Source: a virus. Taken from it: DNA of 23,004 bases. Shown here piece by piece: positions 14,140 to 20,866 of this stretch. The stretch lies in the IMG/VR virus record IMGVR_UViG_3300031966_000003, positions 1 to 23,004 of that record; one strand, 5' to 3'. Made by a program: the position numbers and the translations under genes. Every line of letters starts with the position of its first letter. Position 1 is the first letter of the stretch. The notes under the pieces were generated by a model. That model made no database searches. It was not told the DNA's origin and saw nothing but the letters and a program-made list of their open reading frames with translations.

Positions 14140-14775
14140 ATGCTTGCTCAGTTTCTGAACGTCGCGCTTGACGTTCAGACGCCCGCCTATGCGGGCGTTC
14201 GTGTGGCGAACGGTACGCTGGTCGCTTCAGACGGCGTGGTGTTGGTTGCGTACCGTCTGAATTCCGAATACATTCGCGGCGAGGGGATGATCCCTCCCGC
14301 GACCGCGAGGGCGCTGGCGGCGCTCGCCAACGAGGTGTATCTGGACTACATCGAGGTTGACGGGACTGCTGTCAGTCTCGTTACGCGGGAACAGTACGAG
14401 GATCGCTCTGAGCGTTTGGTTGTGACGTTCCCGCCGTTCGCGTGTTACACTTTATGTATCGAGTCGTTTCTGCCGCGCTGCACGCCGCCGGACGCAACGC
14501 TGCTGTGTGAAGCGCCGTCGCTGAAACTTGTGAAAGCCGCGCGCAGTAACGATTTTGTTGAACTCGTCGATAACCCGGTGCGCGGCAGCGAGTTGTTCCA
14601 ACTCAAGTTGCCGGACGCGAAGGTCTGGTACAGCGTCCGGCAACTTCGGGAAGGGTTGCGGCTGTTCCGAGCGCGCGATACGGTCAGCGTGTTCTGGAAC
14701 GAGCAAGGCTGGCTGGCGTTCCGGGACGATTGGGGGAGACTATTCGCGGTAACGCCTTACGTCAAACGCGATTAG
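14140..14775 (+). CDS. Sliding-clamp-like protein 1
   Basis: 211 residues from ATG 14140. AAAGGA at 14116-14121 is 18 bases upstream, too far. The next gene, aligned, starts four codons earlier, where this gene has ATA (14128-14130), so an ATA start is possible. The N-terminal half has GTLVASDGVVLVAYRL and RGEGMIPPATARALAAL; the C-terminal half has WYSVRQLREGLRLF, VSVFWNEQGWLAF and the end LFAVTPYVK. These resemble beta-clamp elements (ATDGxRL, a Pro-led helix, and the final xVxPxxx strand). Its length suits a two-domain clamp such as T4 gp45 or PCNA, which tethers the polymerase to DNA. No domain search was possible. Homologous to the next gene throughout. Confidence 0.6.
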   Translation: MLAQFLNVALDVQTPAYAGVRVANGTLVASDGVVLVAYRLNSEYIRGEGMIPPATARALAALANEVYLDYIEVDGTAVSLVTREQYEDRSERLVVTFPPFACYTLCIESFLPRCTPPDATLLCEAPSLKLVKAARSNDFVELVDNPVRGSELFQLKLPDAKVWYSVRQLREGLRLFRARDTVSVFWNEQGWLAFRDDWGRLFAVTPYVKRD

Positions 14776-14797
14776 TGATCCAAGAAAGGAACGATAT

Positions 14798-15469
14798 ATG
14801 CCAAGTTCAGAATTAGCCCGCTTTTTGAACGTCGCCATCGACGTTCAAGCCCAGCCGTTCCCCGGCATTCACGTCGCAGACGGCGTGATACTGGCGACCG
14901 ACGGCGTAATGCTGGTCGCCAAGAAGTTCGACGTAGTGTTTATGCGCGGCGAAGGCGCGATTTCGCCGAAAGCCGCGCGGGTGCTGGAGGCGCTGGCGGA
15001 GGCGACGTGGATCGGAAGCGTCGCCGTTGTCGGGAACCGCGTGACCGCGACCGCGCAGACCACGCGGTACGACGAGCAGCTTGGCGCAGAGGTGGCGGGT
15101 GGGTATCGAGAGATTGAGTTGGAGTTCTATTGCCCGCGAGCGCCGGTCGCGCGGATGCTTGGGGTTTTGCACGACGAGAGTCGGGGTTGGCAGCAGATCG
15201 TTGAGAACCCGAACTTGAAGGCGCTGAAGGAGATGAGCGCGCGGGATTACGTCGCGTTGATAGACAACCCGCGCAACGGCGGCGAACTCTTCCGCCCGAA
15301 GGAAATCGACGACCCACACTGGTACAGCGTCGCCCAGTTGCGGCGCGGGCTGCGGCTGTTCGGCGCGCGGGCGCGTCTGAGCGTTCGCCGGAACGCCAAA
15401 GGCTGGCTGGCGTTCGAGGACGGGTATGGTCACACCTTCGCCGTCACCCCGTTTGTCAAACACAACTAG
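14798..15469 (+). CDS. Sliding-clamp-like protein 2
   Basis: 223 residues from ATG 14798, with AGAAAGGAACGA 6 bases upstream, a near copy of the leader of the preceding gene. Shared blocks with that gene: LARFLNVAIDVQ, GVILATDGVMLVAKKF, MRGEGAISPKAARVLEALAE, ALIDNPRNGGELFRP, WYSVAQLRRGLRLFGARARLSV and FAVTPFVK. ATDGVML resembles the ATDGYRL motif of beta clamps. The two genes, 22 bases apart, look like an old duplication and could form a mixed ring. It is not near the polymerase gene, but fits as its processivity factor. Alternative: a clamp-fold decoy or inhibitor of the host clamp. A terminator follows at once. Confidence 0.6.
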   Translation: MPSSELARFLNVAIDVQAQPFPGIHVADGVILATDGVMLVAKKFDVVFMRGEGAISPKAARVLEALAEATWIGSVAVVGNRVTATAQTTRYDEQLGAEVAGGYREIELEFYCPRAPVARMLGVLHDESRGWQQIVENPNLKALKEMSARDYVALIDNPRNGGELFRPKEIDDPHWYSVAQLRRGLRLFGARARLSVRRNAKGWLAFEDGYGHTFAVTPFVKHN

Positions 15470-15488
15470 CCCCCGACGCGAACGCCAG

Positions 15489-15521
15489 AACCGCCGGACG
15501 CGCGTCCGGCGGTTTCTGTTT
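15489..15521 (+). terminator. Perfect 26-bp palindrome, intrinsic terminator
   Basis: AACCGCCGGACGC (15489-15501) meets its exact complement (15502-15514), then TTCTGTTTG. It ends the clamp-like operon. The next bases (TTCAGCAGTGTCACAAC) lead directly into a 44-bp repeat, a join also seen at 16729-16758. Confidence 0.85.
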
Positions 15522-15531
15522 GTTCAGCAGT

Positions 15532-15575
15532 GTCACAACACCGTATAGAAATAAAAGAAGACGAGGTGTTGTGAC
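15532..15575 (+). repeat. 44-bp inverted-end repeat, copy 6
   Basis: Left arm GTCACAACAC; core ATAGAAATAAAAGAA; right arm GTGTTGTGAC. Intergenic, between the clamp-operon terminator and the terminator of the convergent - strand gene. Confidence 0.93.
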
Positions 15576-15601
15576 GGCAGCGCGGGCTTGGCGACGGCGG
15601 G

Positions 15602-15634
15602 GAAAAGAAAACCCCGCGCTTGTGATGCGCGGGG
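15602..15634 (-). terminator. Intrinsic terminator of the - strand member F gene
   Basis: On the - strand: CCCCGCGC, loop of seven, GCGCGGGG, then TTTTCTTTT (positions 15634 to 15602). It is 20 bases beyond the stop of member F. Confidence 0.88.
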
Positions 15635-15654
15635 GTTCGGGTCGGGTTCGTTGA

Positions 15655-15954
15655 TTAGAGCAGTCGCATCTCCTTCAGCGCCTGCTCGAAGCCGTCTGCC
15701 GCCGCCTCGCTCAGATCGCGGTATCGGTGGATTGAGCCGTAGCTAGGATCGCCGAGACCGGCTTCCTGAACCACGTGGATGATGATCTCACTTTCAGTGC
15801 GGTAGACGCTGTATGTTTTTCCCAACAAGCCTTCATCTGGTAATTCAATGAACCATCCGATATCCTCGGCGACAATCTCGATAACGGTGTACTTGCTGGC
15901 GTCGTCGCCGGGCAGAAATGTTCGCTCGCCTTGCCAAATCTTGTAGGTCTGCAT
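15655..15954 (-). CDS. Small W-x-G / DGRVxVH family protein, member F
   Basis: 99 residues on the - strand, start at 15954, with TAGGAGGAA 8 bases upstream. Blocks: KIWQGER near the N-terminus, VAEDIGWF, SVYRTESEIIIHVVQEAG in place of FYRxxDGRVVVHEVR, and YRDLSEAAADGFEQAL in place of VYVFPSLDEAADAF. It is a divergent member, acidic and less GC-biased, like member B, which is also on the - strand. Own promoter at 15998-16026 and own terminator make it an independent unit. Function unknown. Confidence 0.78.
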   Translation of the reverse strand: MQTYKIWQGERTFLPGDDASKYTVIEIVAEDIGWFIELPDEGLLGKTYSVYRTESEIIIHVVQEAGLGDPSYGSIHRYRDLSEAAADGFEQALKEMRLL

Positions 15955-15997
15955 TTTAGGTTCCTCCTATGTGATAGCGTTGATTTACTGTGACTAT

Positions 15998-16026
15998 ACT
16001 CTACCACACCCCGCGCCGTTTGTCAA
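15998..16026 (-). promoter_or_regulatory. Promoter for member F (- strand)
   Basis: On the - strand: TTGACA (16026-16021), 17-base spacer ending GGGGTGTGG, TAGAGT (16003-15998) with TGG before it. Preceded by GAAAATTGGG. Confidence 0.83.
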
Positions 16027-16032
16027 TACCCA

Positions 16033-16060
16033 ATTTTCGAGATTTTCGCTGCGATTTTGC
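16033..16060. promoter_or_regulatory. ATTTTCG repeats between divergent promoters (operator candidate)
   Basis: ATTTTCG at 16033 and 16042 and ATTTTGC at 16054, about one helical turn apart, fill the space between the two -35 boxes. AT-rich in GC-rich surroundings. Possible binding site for a shared regulator. Confidence 0.4.
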
Positions 16061-16063
16061 GGC

Positions 16064-16092
16064 TTGACAACCCGACGCGCGCGTGGTATACT
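16064..16092 (+). promoter_or_regulatory. Promoter for the 69-residue gene and member G
   Basis: TTGACA (16064-16069), 17-base spacer, TATACT (16087-16092) with TGG before it. The leader carries CAGAAAGGAG before ATG 16128. Confidence 0.85.
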
Positions 16093-16127
16093 GAGTGCGT
16101 AGTCAATCATCAGAAAGGAGTACTTCG

Positions 16128-16337
16128 ATGCCCAAACGACGCTCAGCCCCCGCACCGCGCCCCGCGCGTGAAATCGTCATTGAAGAAGGCAGCGACTACC
16201 GTATTCTGTTCGACCGCGAGTCGAAAGACTACGCGGTCGAGTACCGCGGACAGCCGGTCGGTTGGCGCGCGTCCGTGAGCGAGGCGCGGCGTCTGGTGGA
16301 ACAGTTGCGGTACGAGGACGCGCGGCGCGGTGAGTAG
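16128..16337 (+). CDS. Small basic protein, unknown
   Basis: 69 residues from ATG 16128, with AGAAAGGAG 8 bases upstream and a strong promoter. The N-terminus is basic and Pro-rich (PKRRSAPAPRPAR). The rest (YRILFDRESKDYAVEYRGQPVGWRASVSEARRLVEQL) looks like strands then a helix, a layout seen in small host-inhibition or toxin/antitoxin-type proteins, but no family is recognised. It is first in a two-gene transcript with member G, 12 bases apart, and faces member F across a divergent promoter. Confidence 0.75.
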   Translation: MPKRRSAPAPRPAREIVIEEGSDYRILFDRESKDYAVEYRGQPVGWRASVSEARRLVEQLRYEDARRGE

Positions 16338-16349
16338 AGGAGGAAAGCG

Positions 16350-16688
16350 ATGTTTCGAGACGTTACGATTATAAACGGCCCCGTCCCGAAGGACGGGGTT
16401 GCGGACTACGAAAGATTACGCATCAAGGCGCGTCCGCTTGGTCGTCCCTACACTTGGGACAACGGGCGGGCGTGGAATGACTATACAACAAACGGCGGGG
16501 TTGCTATCGTCTTCGAGGCTAAGGATGGGTCTATCTACATTCAGGAGATCGAGTGGGAAGTTGATCCCTACCCAGACGCGACGCCTGACCCGCGCACCTA
16601 CTACTACTACGAAGTGTACAACTCGCTCGATGAAGCGCGAGCAGGCTGGCGTGGGTGGTTGATAGAGTACGCGCTGGGAAACGAGTAG
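16350..16688 (+). CDS. Small family protein, divergent member G
   Basis: 112 residues from ATG 16350, with GAGGAAAG upstream. Weaker family likeness: VAIVFEAKDGSIYIQEIEWE aligns with TVFYRAADGRVVAHRVRWS of member C, and YEVYNSLDEARAGWRGWL with YIFPSLDEAADAFRW. The W-x-G start is replaced by TIINGPVPKDG. Rich in Tyr, Trp and acidic residues, with less GC-biased codons than neighbours. A terminator follows within 25 bases. Membership is my inference from two blocks; function unknown. Confidence 0.72.
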   Translation: MFRDVTIINGPVPKDGVADYERLRIKARPLGRPYTWDNGRAWNDYTTNGGVAIVFEAKDGSIYIQEIEWEVDPYPDATPDPRTYYYYEVYNSLDEARAGWRGWLIEYALGNE

Positions 16689-16709
16689 TTCCGCTCCGCC
16701 GTTCCCACA

Positions 16710-16733
16710 CCCCGCCGGCGTCGGCGGGGTTTC
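16710..16733 (+). terminator. Intrinsic terminator
   Basis: CCCCGCCG (16710-16717), loop GCGT, CGGCGGGG (16722-16729), then TTTCT. It ends the accessory zone before the head module. Confidence 0.88.
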
Positions 16734-16748
16734 TGGTTGTTCAGCAGT

Positions 16749-16792
16749 GTCACAACACTCGATCTTCTTTTATTTATACGCAGTGTTGTGAC
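16749..16792 (-). repeat. 44-bp inverted-end repeat, copy 7 (reversed)
   Basis: Perfect 10-bp ends. The core reads GTATAAATAAAAGAA on the - strand, opposite to all copies outside this gap. Confidence 0.93.
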
Positions 16793-16851
16793 ACCCGCCG
16801 CACAACCTGAAAGTAGTACTCCCCCGCGCCCGCTGTCGGATCATCAGCAGC

Positions 16852-16894
16852 GTCACAACACATCATCTTCTTTTATTATACGCAGTGTTGTGAC
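16852..16894 (-). repeat. 43-bp variant of the repeat, copy 8 (reversed)
   Basis: Perfect 10-bp ends. One base is missing in the core (ATAATAAAA instead of ATAAATAAAA on the - strand). With copy 7 it fills the 315-bp gap between member G and the head module, which contains no gene. Confidence 0.92.
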
Positions 16895-16944
16895 ACCCGC
16901 GCCCGCGCCGCGATCTGGCGTACGAAAATGCGGCGCGTTTCCGG

Positions 16945-16950
16945 TATAAT
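16945..16950 (+). promoter_or_regulatory. Possible -10 box before the head module
   Basis: A perfect TATAAT lies 54 bases before the first gene of the packaging module. No good -35 box is present at 16-18 bases spacing, so it may need a phage-encoded or activator-dependent start, if used. Confidence 0.35.
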
Positions 16951-17003
16951 GAGAATGGAGGGGTGAATAACGCCCCGCAGAGAGAGGAGTAGGAGGGCTT
17001 CAC

Positions 17004-17231
17004 GTGAATCTTCCCTTTTCGCAACCGCTGGATAAGATCACCTACGGCGCGCTCGCCGCTGCGACCGTCGTTATCCTCGCCTGGGCGCTGCGTGAATTCG
17101 CGGGGATCGATCTGCCGGCTGAAGTCCAGTCGGCGCTGGCGCTGCTTGTTGGTTTTGGCATCTCGTATTACGTTCCGCTGAGCGAGGTTGAGGCTGAAGC
17201 AATCGCTCGGAAGTACTACAAGTACAAATGA
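17004..17231 (+). CDS. Small membrane protein, holin-like
   Basis: 75 residues from GTG 17004, with GGAGGG 6 bases upstream. Two hydrophobic segments, about 14-30 (YGALAAATVVILAWAL) and 42-58 (VQSALALLVGFGISYYVPL), are joined by GIDLPAEVQ, and the C-terminus is charged (EAEAIARKYYKYK). This size and two-helix pattern with a PAEV loop is common among phage proteins called putative holins. Its place just before the terminase, away from any lysin, leaves the role open. ATGA overlap with the next gene. Confidence 0.62.
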   Translation: MNLPFSQPLDKITYGALAAATVVILAWALREFAGIDLPAEVQSALALLVGFGISYYVPLSEVEAEAIARKYYKYK

Positions 17232-17431
17232 CGACTGAAGAACTGCTGACAGATGAAGCCCGCGCCGCAGTGCTGCGTGCGCTGTTTATGATCGTTGTCA
17301 ACGACAGCGAGCCGGCAAGCGCGCGCGTCGCGGCGGCGCGGCTGTTTCTGTCGCAGTTCGATGAGCAACCGAACGCCGAACGGGACGTACTGGTGATCGT
17401 CGATGAGACGGCGTTCGTCAAGACGGTATGA
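17228..17431 (+). CDS. Small protein before TerL, possible small terminase subunit
   Basis: 67 residues from ATG 17228, overlapping the previous stop. Helical N-terminal part (LLTDEARAAVLRALFMIV, then ASARVAAARLFLSQF) followed by a short strand (RDVLVIVDETAFV). Position directly before the large terminase is where the small subunit usually lies, but 67 residues is short for TerS and no clear helix-turn-helix is visible. Assignment is by context only. Confidence 0.5.
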   Translation: MTTEELLTDEARAAVLRALFMIVVNDSEPASARVAAARLFLSQFDEQPNAERDVLVIVDETAFVKTV

Positions 17432-18614
17432 GGTACGTCTTCCACACCTCCACGCCGACCAGCGCGCCGTTGCGGAACAGACCCGCAACGCGCGGTTCGT
17501 GCACTTGCGCGCCGGGCGGCGGTGGGGGAAATCACATCTACTGGCGCGAATGCTCGTGGAAGCCGCGCTGGTGCGGCGACAGACGGTCGGGTATTTCGCT
17601 CCAACGTATAAGTTGATGCTGCCGGTCTGGGAACAAGTGCGGCGCGTGCTCCGCGCGCCGGTTGCTGATGAACACAAAGCAGAGCGGCGGATTGACACAA
17701 CGACCGGCGGGCGCGTCGAGTTCTGGTCGTTGGACAATGAAGACGCGGGGCGGTCGCGCGGGTACGATCTGATTGTGGTGGACGAGGCGGGGTTGGCGCG
17801 CAATCTCGAAACAATCTGGCGCGAAAACCTCATCCCCGCGCTACTTGACCGGCGCGGGCGCGCGATCCTCGCCGGGACGCCGAAAGGGCGAGGGGATTTC
17901 TGGCGTATCCACCAGAGCGCGCTTGACGACCCGCGCTGGGCGACGGTTCGGCGTTCGACCAACGACAACCCGCGTCTCGATCCGGCAGATATTGCGCTGC
18001 TGCGATCTGCAATGACCGAACGCGCCGCTCGTCAAGAACTCGACGCCGAGTTCTTAGATGACGGCGGCGCAGTGTTCCGCAACGTTCGCAGTTGTGTCGG
18101 CGAGATCGCACGCAGCGGCGAGGCGGCGATTATCGGCGTTGACTGGGGGCGCTACGAAGACGCAACCGTATTTGCCGCGCTCGATCCGCAGACGCGCTGC
18201 GTTGTTGACGTTGAGCGTCTGGTTGATGTGGATTTCGCAGCGCAGCGCCGCGCTCTGGTCGCATTCTGGAAGCGCAACGGCGGCGGCGCGGTGATCGCCG
18301 AAGCGAACAGTATCGGCGCGCCGAACATCGAAGAGTTGCAGCGCGCCGGGCTGCCCGTCCAGGCGTTTACGACGACCGCAGCGACAAAACCGCTGCTGAT
18401 TGACACGCTCGCGCTCGCGTTGGAGCAGCGAACGATTGTGCTGCCGGAATTGGACTGGCTGCTCAACGAACTGGAGATGTACAGCGTCGATATTTCCGCG
18501 TCCGGTCGCGCCCGCTACAGCGCGCCGGAGGGGTGTCACGACGACGGTGTGATCGCGCTGGCGCTGGCGGTGTGGGGCGCGTCGCAGAGCGCAGAGGTGC
18601 TGTTTGATGTCTAA
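17403..18614 (+). CDS. terL: Terminase large subunit (TerL)
   Basis: 403 residues from ATG 17403; no other start codon lies before the ATPase motifs, and the gene overlaps the preceding one by 29 bases. ATPase domain: Walker A AGRRWGKS (37-44), Walker B YDLIVVDEAG (121-130), coupling motif LAGTPKGRG (157-164). Nuclease domain of RNase H fold: D247 (GVDWGRYEDAT), E300 (VIAEANS) and D380-D381 (CHDDGVIAL). All key residues are present. TerL cuts concatemeric phage DNA and pumps it into the prohead at the portal. It overlaps the portal gene by 8 bases. Confidence 0.95.
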   Translation: MRRRSSRRYEVRLPHLHADQRAVAEQTRNARFVHLRAGRRWGKSHLLARMLVEAALVRRQTVGYFAPTYKLMLPVWEQVRRVLRAPVADEHKAERRIDTTTGGRVEFWSLDNEDAGRSRGYDLIVVDEAGLARNLETIWRENLIPALLDRRGRAILAGTPKGRGDFWRIHQSALDDPRWATVRRSTNDNPRLDPADIALLRSAMTERAARQELDAEFLDDGGAVFRNVRSCVGEIARSGEAAIIGVDWGRYEDATVFAALDPQTRCVVDVERLVDVDFAAQRRALVAFWKRNGGGAVIAEANSIGAPNIEELQRAGLPVQAFTTTAATKPLLIDTLALALEQRTIVLPELDWLLNELEMYSVDISASGRARYSAPEGCHDDGVIALALAVWGASQSAEVLFDV

Positions 18615-20517
18615 CCCGGTCGCACAACTCGTACTGTCGCCGTTTGAGCGCTACGACATCAAAGCGCTCAATGTTGAGGATTTCCTTCCGTCCGCCTGGA
18701 CGGGCGTATTCGGTGACGGCGACGCGGTTGATGTCGAGACGGCGTATGAGCGCGTCGCGGTGGTGCGGACGGCGGTGACGCTGCGCGCGAACGCCCTCGC
18801 GTCGCTGCCGTGGGAGATTACGACGCGGCGCGGTACGCTGGTCGCATTCGACGCCGAGCGACTGGCTGCGCTCATTCGCGGAATTGAGATCGATCTGTGT
18901 CTGTACGGCGCGGCGTATCTGCTGCGCGACCCCGCCGCGCCGCTCGGTCTCCGTCGTCTGCACCCGCGTACCATCACTCCGATCACCGACGCAAAACGCG
19001 GGCTGGTCGGGTTCACCCGCCGTGTGAACAACACAGAAGTGCGGCTTGAACCGGAAACAGAACTACTGCACATCTGGGAACCGTCGGTGAGGAGCGAGGT
19101 TGAACCCGGCGTCGGGTTGGTGACGACCGCGCTCACGCAAGCGCGCGCGCTGCTGGCTGCCGAGCGCTACCAGACGGCGTACTTCGAGCGCGGCGCGGTG
19201 CGTCCGACGGTGTGGATGTTCGCCCAGCGCCCCACCGACGCCGAGCGCTCGCGGTTTGAGCAGTGGCTGCGGCAACTCGTCAGCGGCATTCGCAATGCGT
19301 TTCGGCATCTCGCACTGTCGAGCGAGATCAAAACGGTGACATTGGGGGATACGCTCTCCGACGCGGTGCAACCGGAACTGCTCCAGCGCGCAGCGGAATT
19401 GATGTTGACGGCGTTTCAAGTCCCAATGTCGGTCGTCTTCAGCAACGCCAGCAACTACGCCACCGCTCAGCGTGATTATCAGACGTTTATCCTACTGACG
19501 ATCCTCCCCCGCACGCGCGAAATTGCAGCGATGCTGCAACCGCACTTTACTGCGTACAATCAAGTTTTGCGTTGTAGCGAAGCGCGCATTGACGCGGTGC
19601 AGAACTCGGAACTGGAAAAAGCGGAAGCGATCCAGAGACTCACCGGGCAGCCCGTTCTGACGCTGAACGAAGCCCGGGCGCGGCTTGACCTCCCGCAGTT
19701 CGTTGAGGACGCGGCAGACCAAGAACTGCTGCGGCTGCGCAACCGGCTGGCGATTGCGCGCGAGGCGGTGGCTGCCGGTCTCGATACGAGAACGGCGCTG
19801 CGGCTGGCGGGCGTCAACGGCGCGGTAAGTGAGGAGCCGGCGGACGTTGAAGCGAAATCGCTGAAGAAAGACGAAGCCGAACCGGAACTGATGCCGCACG
19901 AGGTGCAACTGTACCGCGACCTCAAGCGCGCGTTTCAGCAGTTGCGTCAGGTGATGCTCGACGGCGCAGATGAGATTACGGCGAAGGAGTTCAACGAGAT
20001 ACTGTACCCCGCAATGCGCCGCAATATCGAGACAATCGCACGTCTGTTCGCAGACGAGATGCGGGTTGAGGTCGGTGTCGCAGTCAACGTTGATGCGCTG
20101 CTGGCGGATTGGGCGGAAGAAGCGACGCGCCGCCAGGTGGAAGAATTGCTCTATCCGTACACGCGCGACTACATCGCCCGCGCGGTTGCTGCTTGGCGAC
20201 GGATGCCGGGCGCGGATCGCGCCGAACTCATCCAGATGATAGAACCGGTCGTTGGAGCGAAGCGTGCCGAGACCGTCGCGATTACCGCTGCAACCGAAGC
20301 GGCGACGGCGGGCGTGCGGGCGTACAGAGAAGGACTACGCGCCGAGCATAATCTGGAGTACGTGATGATCTGGGAGACCGCAAACGACGAGCGGGTGTGT
20401 CCGATCTGCGGCGCGCTCCACGGCAAGCGCGAAGACGAGTGGGGCGGACGGAGCGGGCCCCCGGCGCACCCGCGCTGTCGGTGCGGCGTCAGACTGGAGC
20501 GGGTAAATGCGGGTTAG
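18607..20517 (+). CDS. Portal protein fused to MuF-like head morphogenesis domain
   Basis: 636 residues from ATG 18607. Residues about 1-400 are an HK97-type portal (AYERVAVVRTAVTLRANALASLPWEI; LHPRTITPI; LLHIWE; AFQVPMSVVFSNASNYATAQRD), the dodecameric gate through which DNA enters. A charged linker (405-430) joins a helical region and a MuF/SPP1 gp7-like C-terminus: IWETANDERVCPICGALHG (588-606) and PPAHPRCRCGVRL (618-630), with C598, C601, H621, C624 and C626 as probable zinc ligands. In most phages these are two genes. The frame is continuous, so I take the fusion as real. Translation is coupled to TerL by overlap. Confidence 0.92.
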   Translation: MSNPVAQLVLSPFERYDIKALNVEDFLPSAWTGVFGDGDAVDVETAYERVAVVRTAVTLRANALASLPWEITTRRGTLVAFDAERLAALIRGIEIDLCLYGAAYLLRDPAAPLGLRRLHPRTITPITDAKRGLVGFTRRVNNTEVRLEPETELLHIWEPSVRSEVEPGVGLVTTALTQARALLAAERYQTAYFERGAVRPTVWMFAQRPTDAERSRFEQWLRQLVSGIRNAFRHLALSSEIKTVTLGDTLSDAVQPELLQRAAELMLTAFQVPMSVVFSNASNYATAQRDYQTFILLTILPRTREIAAMLQPHFTAYNQVLRCSEARIDAVQNSELEKAEAIQRLTGQPVLTLNEARARLDLPQFVEDAADQELLRLRNRLAIAREAVAAGLDTRTALRLAGVNGAVSEEPADVEAKSLKKDEAEPELMPHEVQLYRDLKRAFQQLRQVMLDGADEITAKEFNEILYPAMRRNIETIARLFADEMRVEVGVAVNVDALLADWAEEATRRQVEELLYPYTRDYIARAVAAWRRMPGADRAELIQMIEPVVGAKRAETVAITAATEAATAGVRAYREGLRAEHNLEYVMIWETANDERVCPICGALHGKREDEWGGRSGPPAHPRCRCGVRLERVNAG

Positions 20518-20863
20518 CGTCTCTGTCGATCTCGATAACGCATTGCGCAAACTGCTGCCGCGTGCAGCGCGGATCGAAGCCGCGCTTGACGCCGGCGCAG
20601 CAGCGGCGCACAGCGTGATGCAAATCTATCCGCCGCCGCCCGCCGGATCGCGGTATCGGCGAACGGGGAATCTGCGGCAGAAGTTGCGGATCAAGAAATT
20701 GTCGAAAACGTCGAGAATCGTTGAGAACACCGCGTCGTATGCGCGGTACGTCTACGGAATGCCGCAAGCGCGCGTCCATCGCGGGCGCTGGGCGTCGCTG
20801 AAAGACGCGGCAGAGGCGGCGCTGAAGGAAGCGCTTGCGGTGCTGAAGGAGAGGGGGAGGTGA
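20507..20863 (+). CDS. HK97 gp10-like head-tail / tail completion protein
   Basis: 118 residues from ATG 20507, overlapping the portal-MuF gene by 11 bases. The diagnostic stretch is GSRYRRTGNLRQKL (about 47-60), then VENTASYARYVYGMPQARVHRGRW (about 72-95) and a final helix. That pattern (R-T-G-x-L-R, then Y-A-x-Y-V-x-G, then a conserved H) is typical of the HK97 gp10 / gpG-like proteins that complete the neck or tail. It lies before the protease and capsid, whereas HK97 has it after the capsid gene. Family assignment is from motifs. Confidence 0.75.
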   Translation: MRVSVSVDLDNALRKLLPRAARIEAALDAGAAAAHSVMQIYPPPPAGSRYRRTGNLRQKLRIKKLSKTSRIVENTASYARYVYGMPQARVHRGRWASLKDAAEAALKEALAVLKERGR

Positions 20864-20866
20864 GAG

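Noticed and set aside
16128-16337. 69-residue protein as another member of the W-x-G / DGRVVVH family
   Set aside because: It lacks the W-x-G start and the DGRVVVH block; only size and location are shared.
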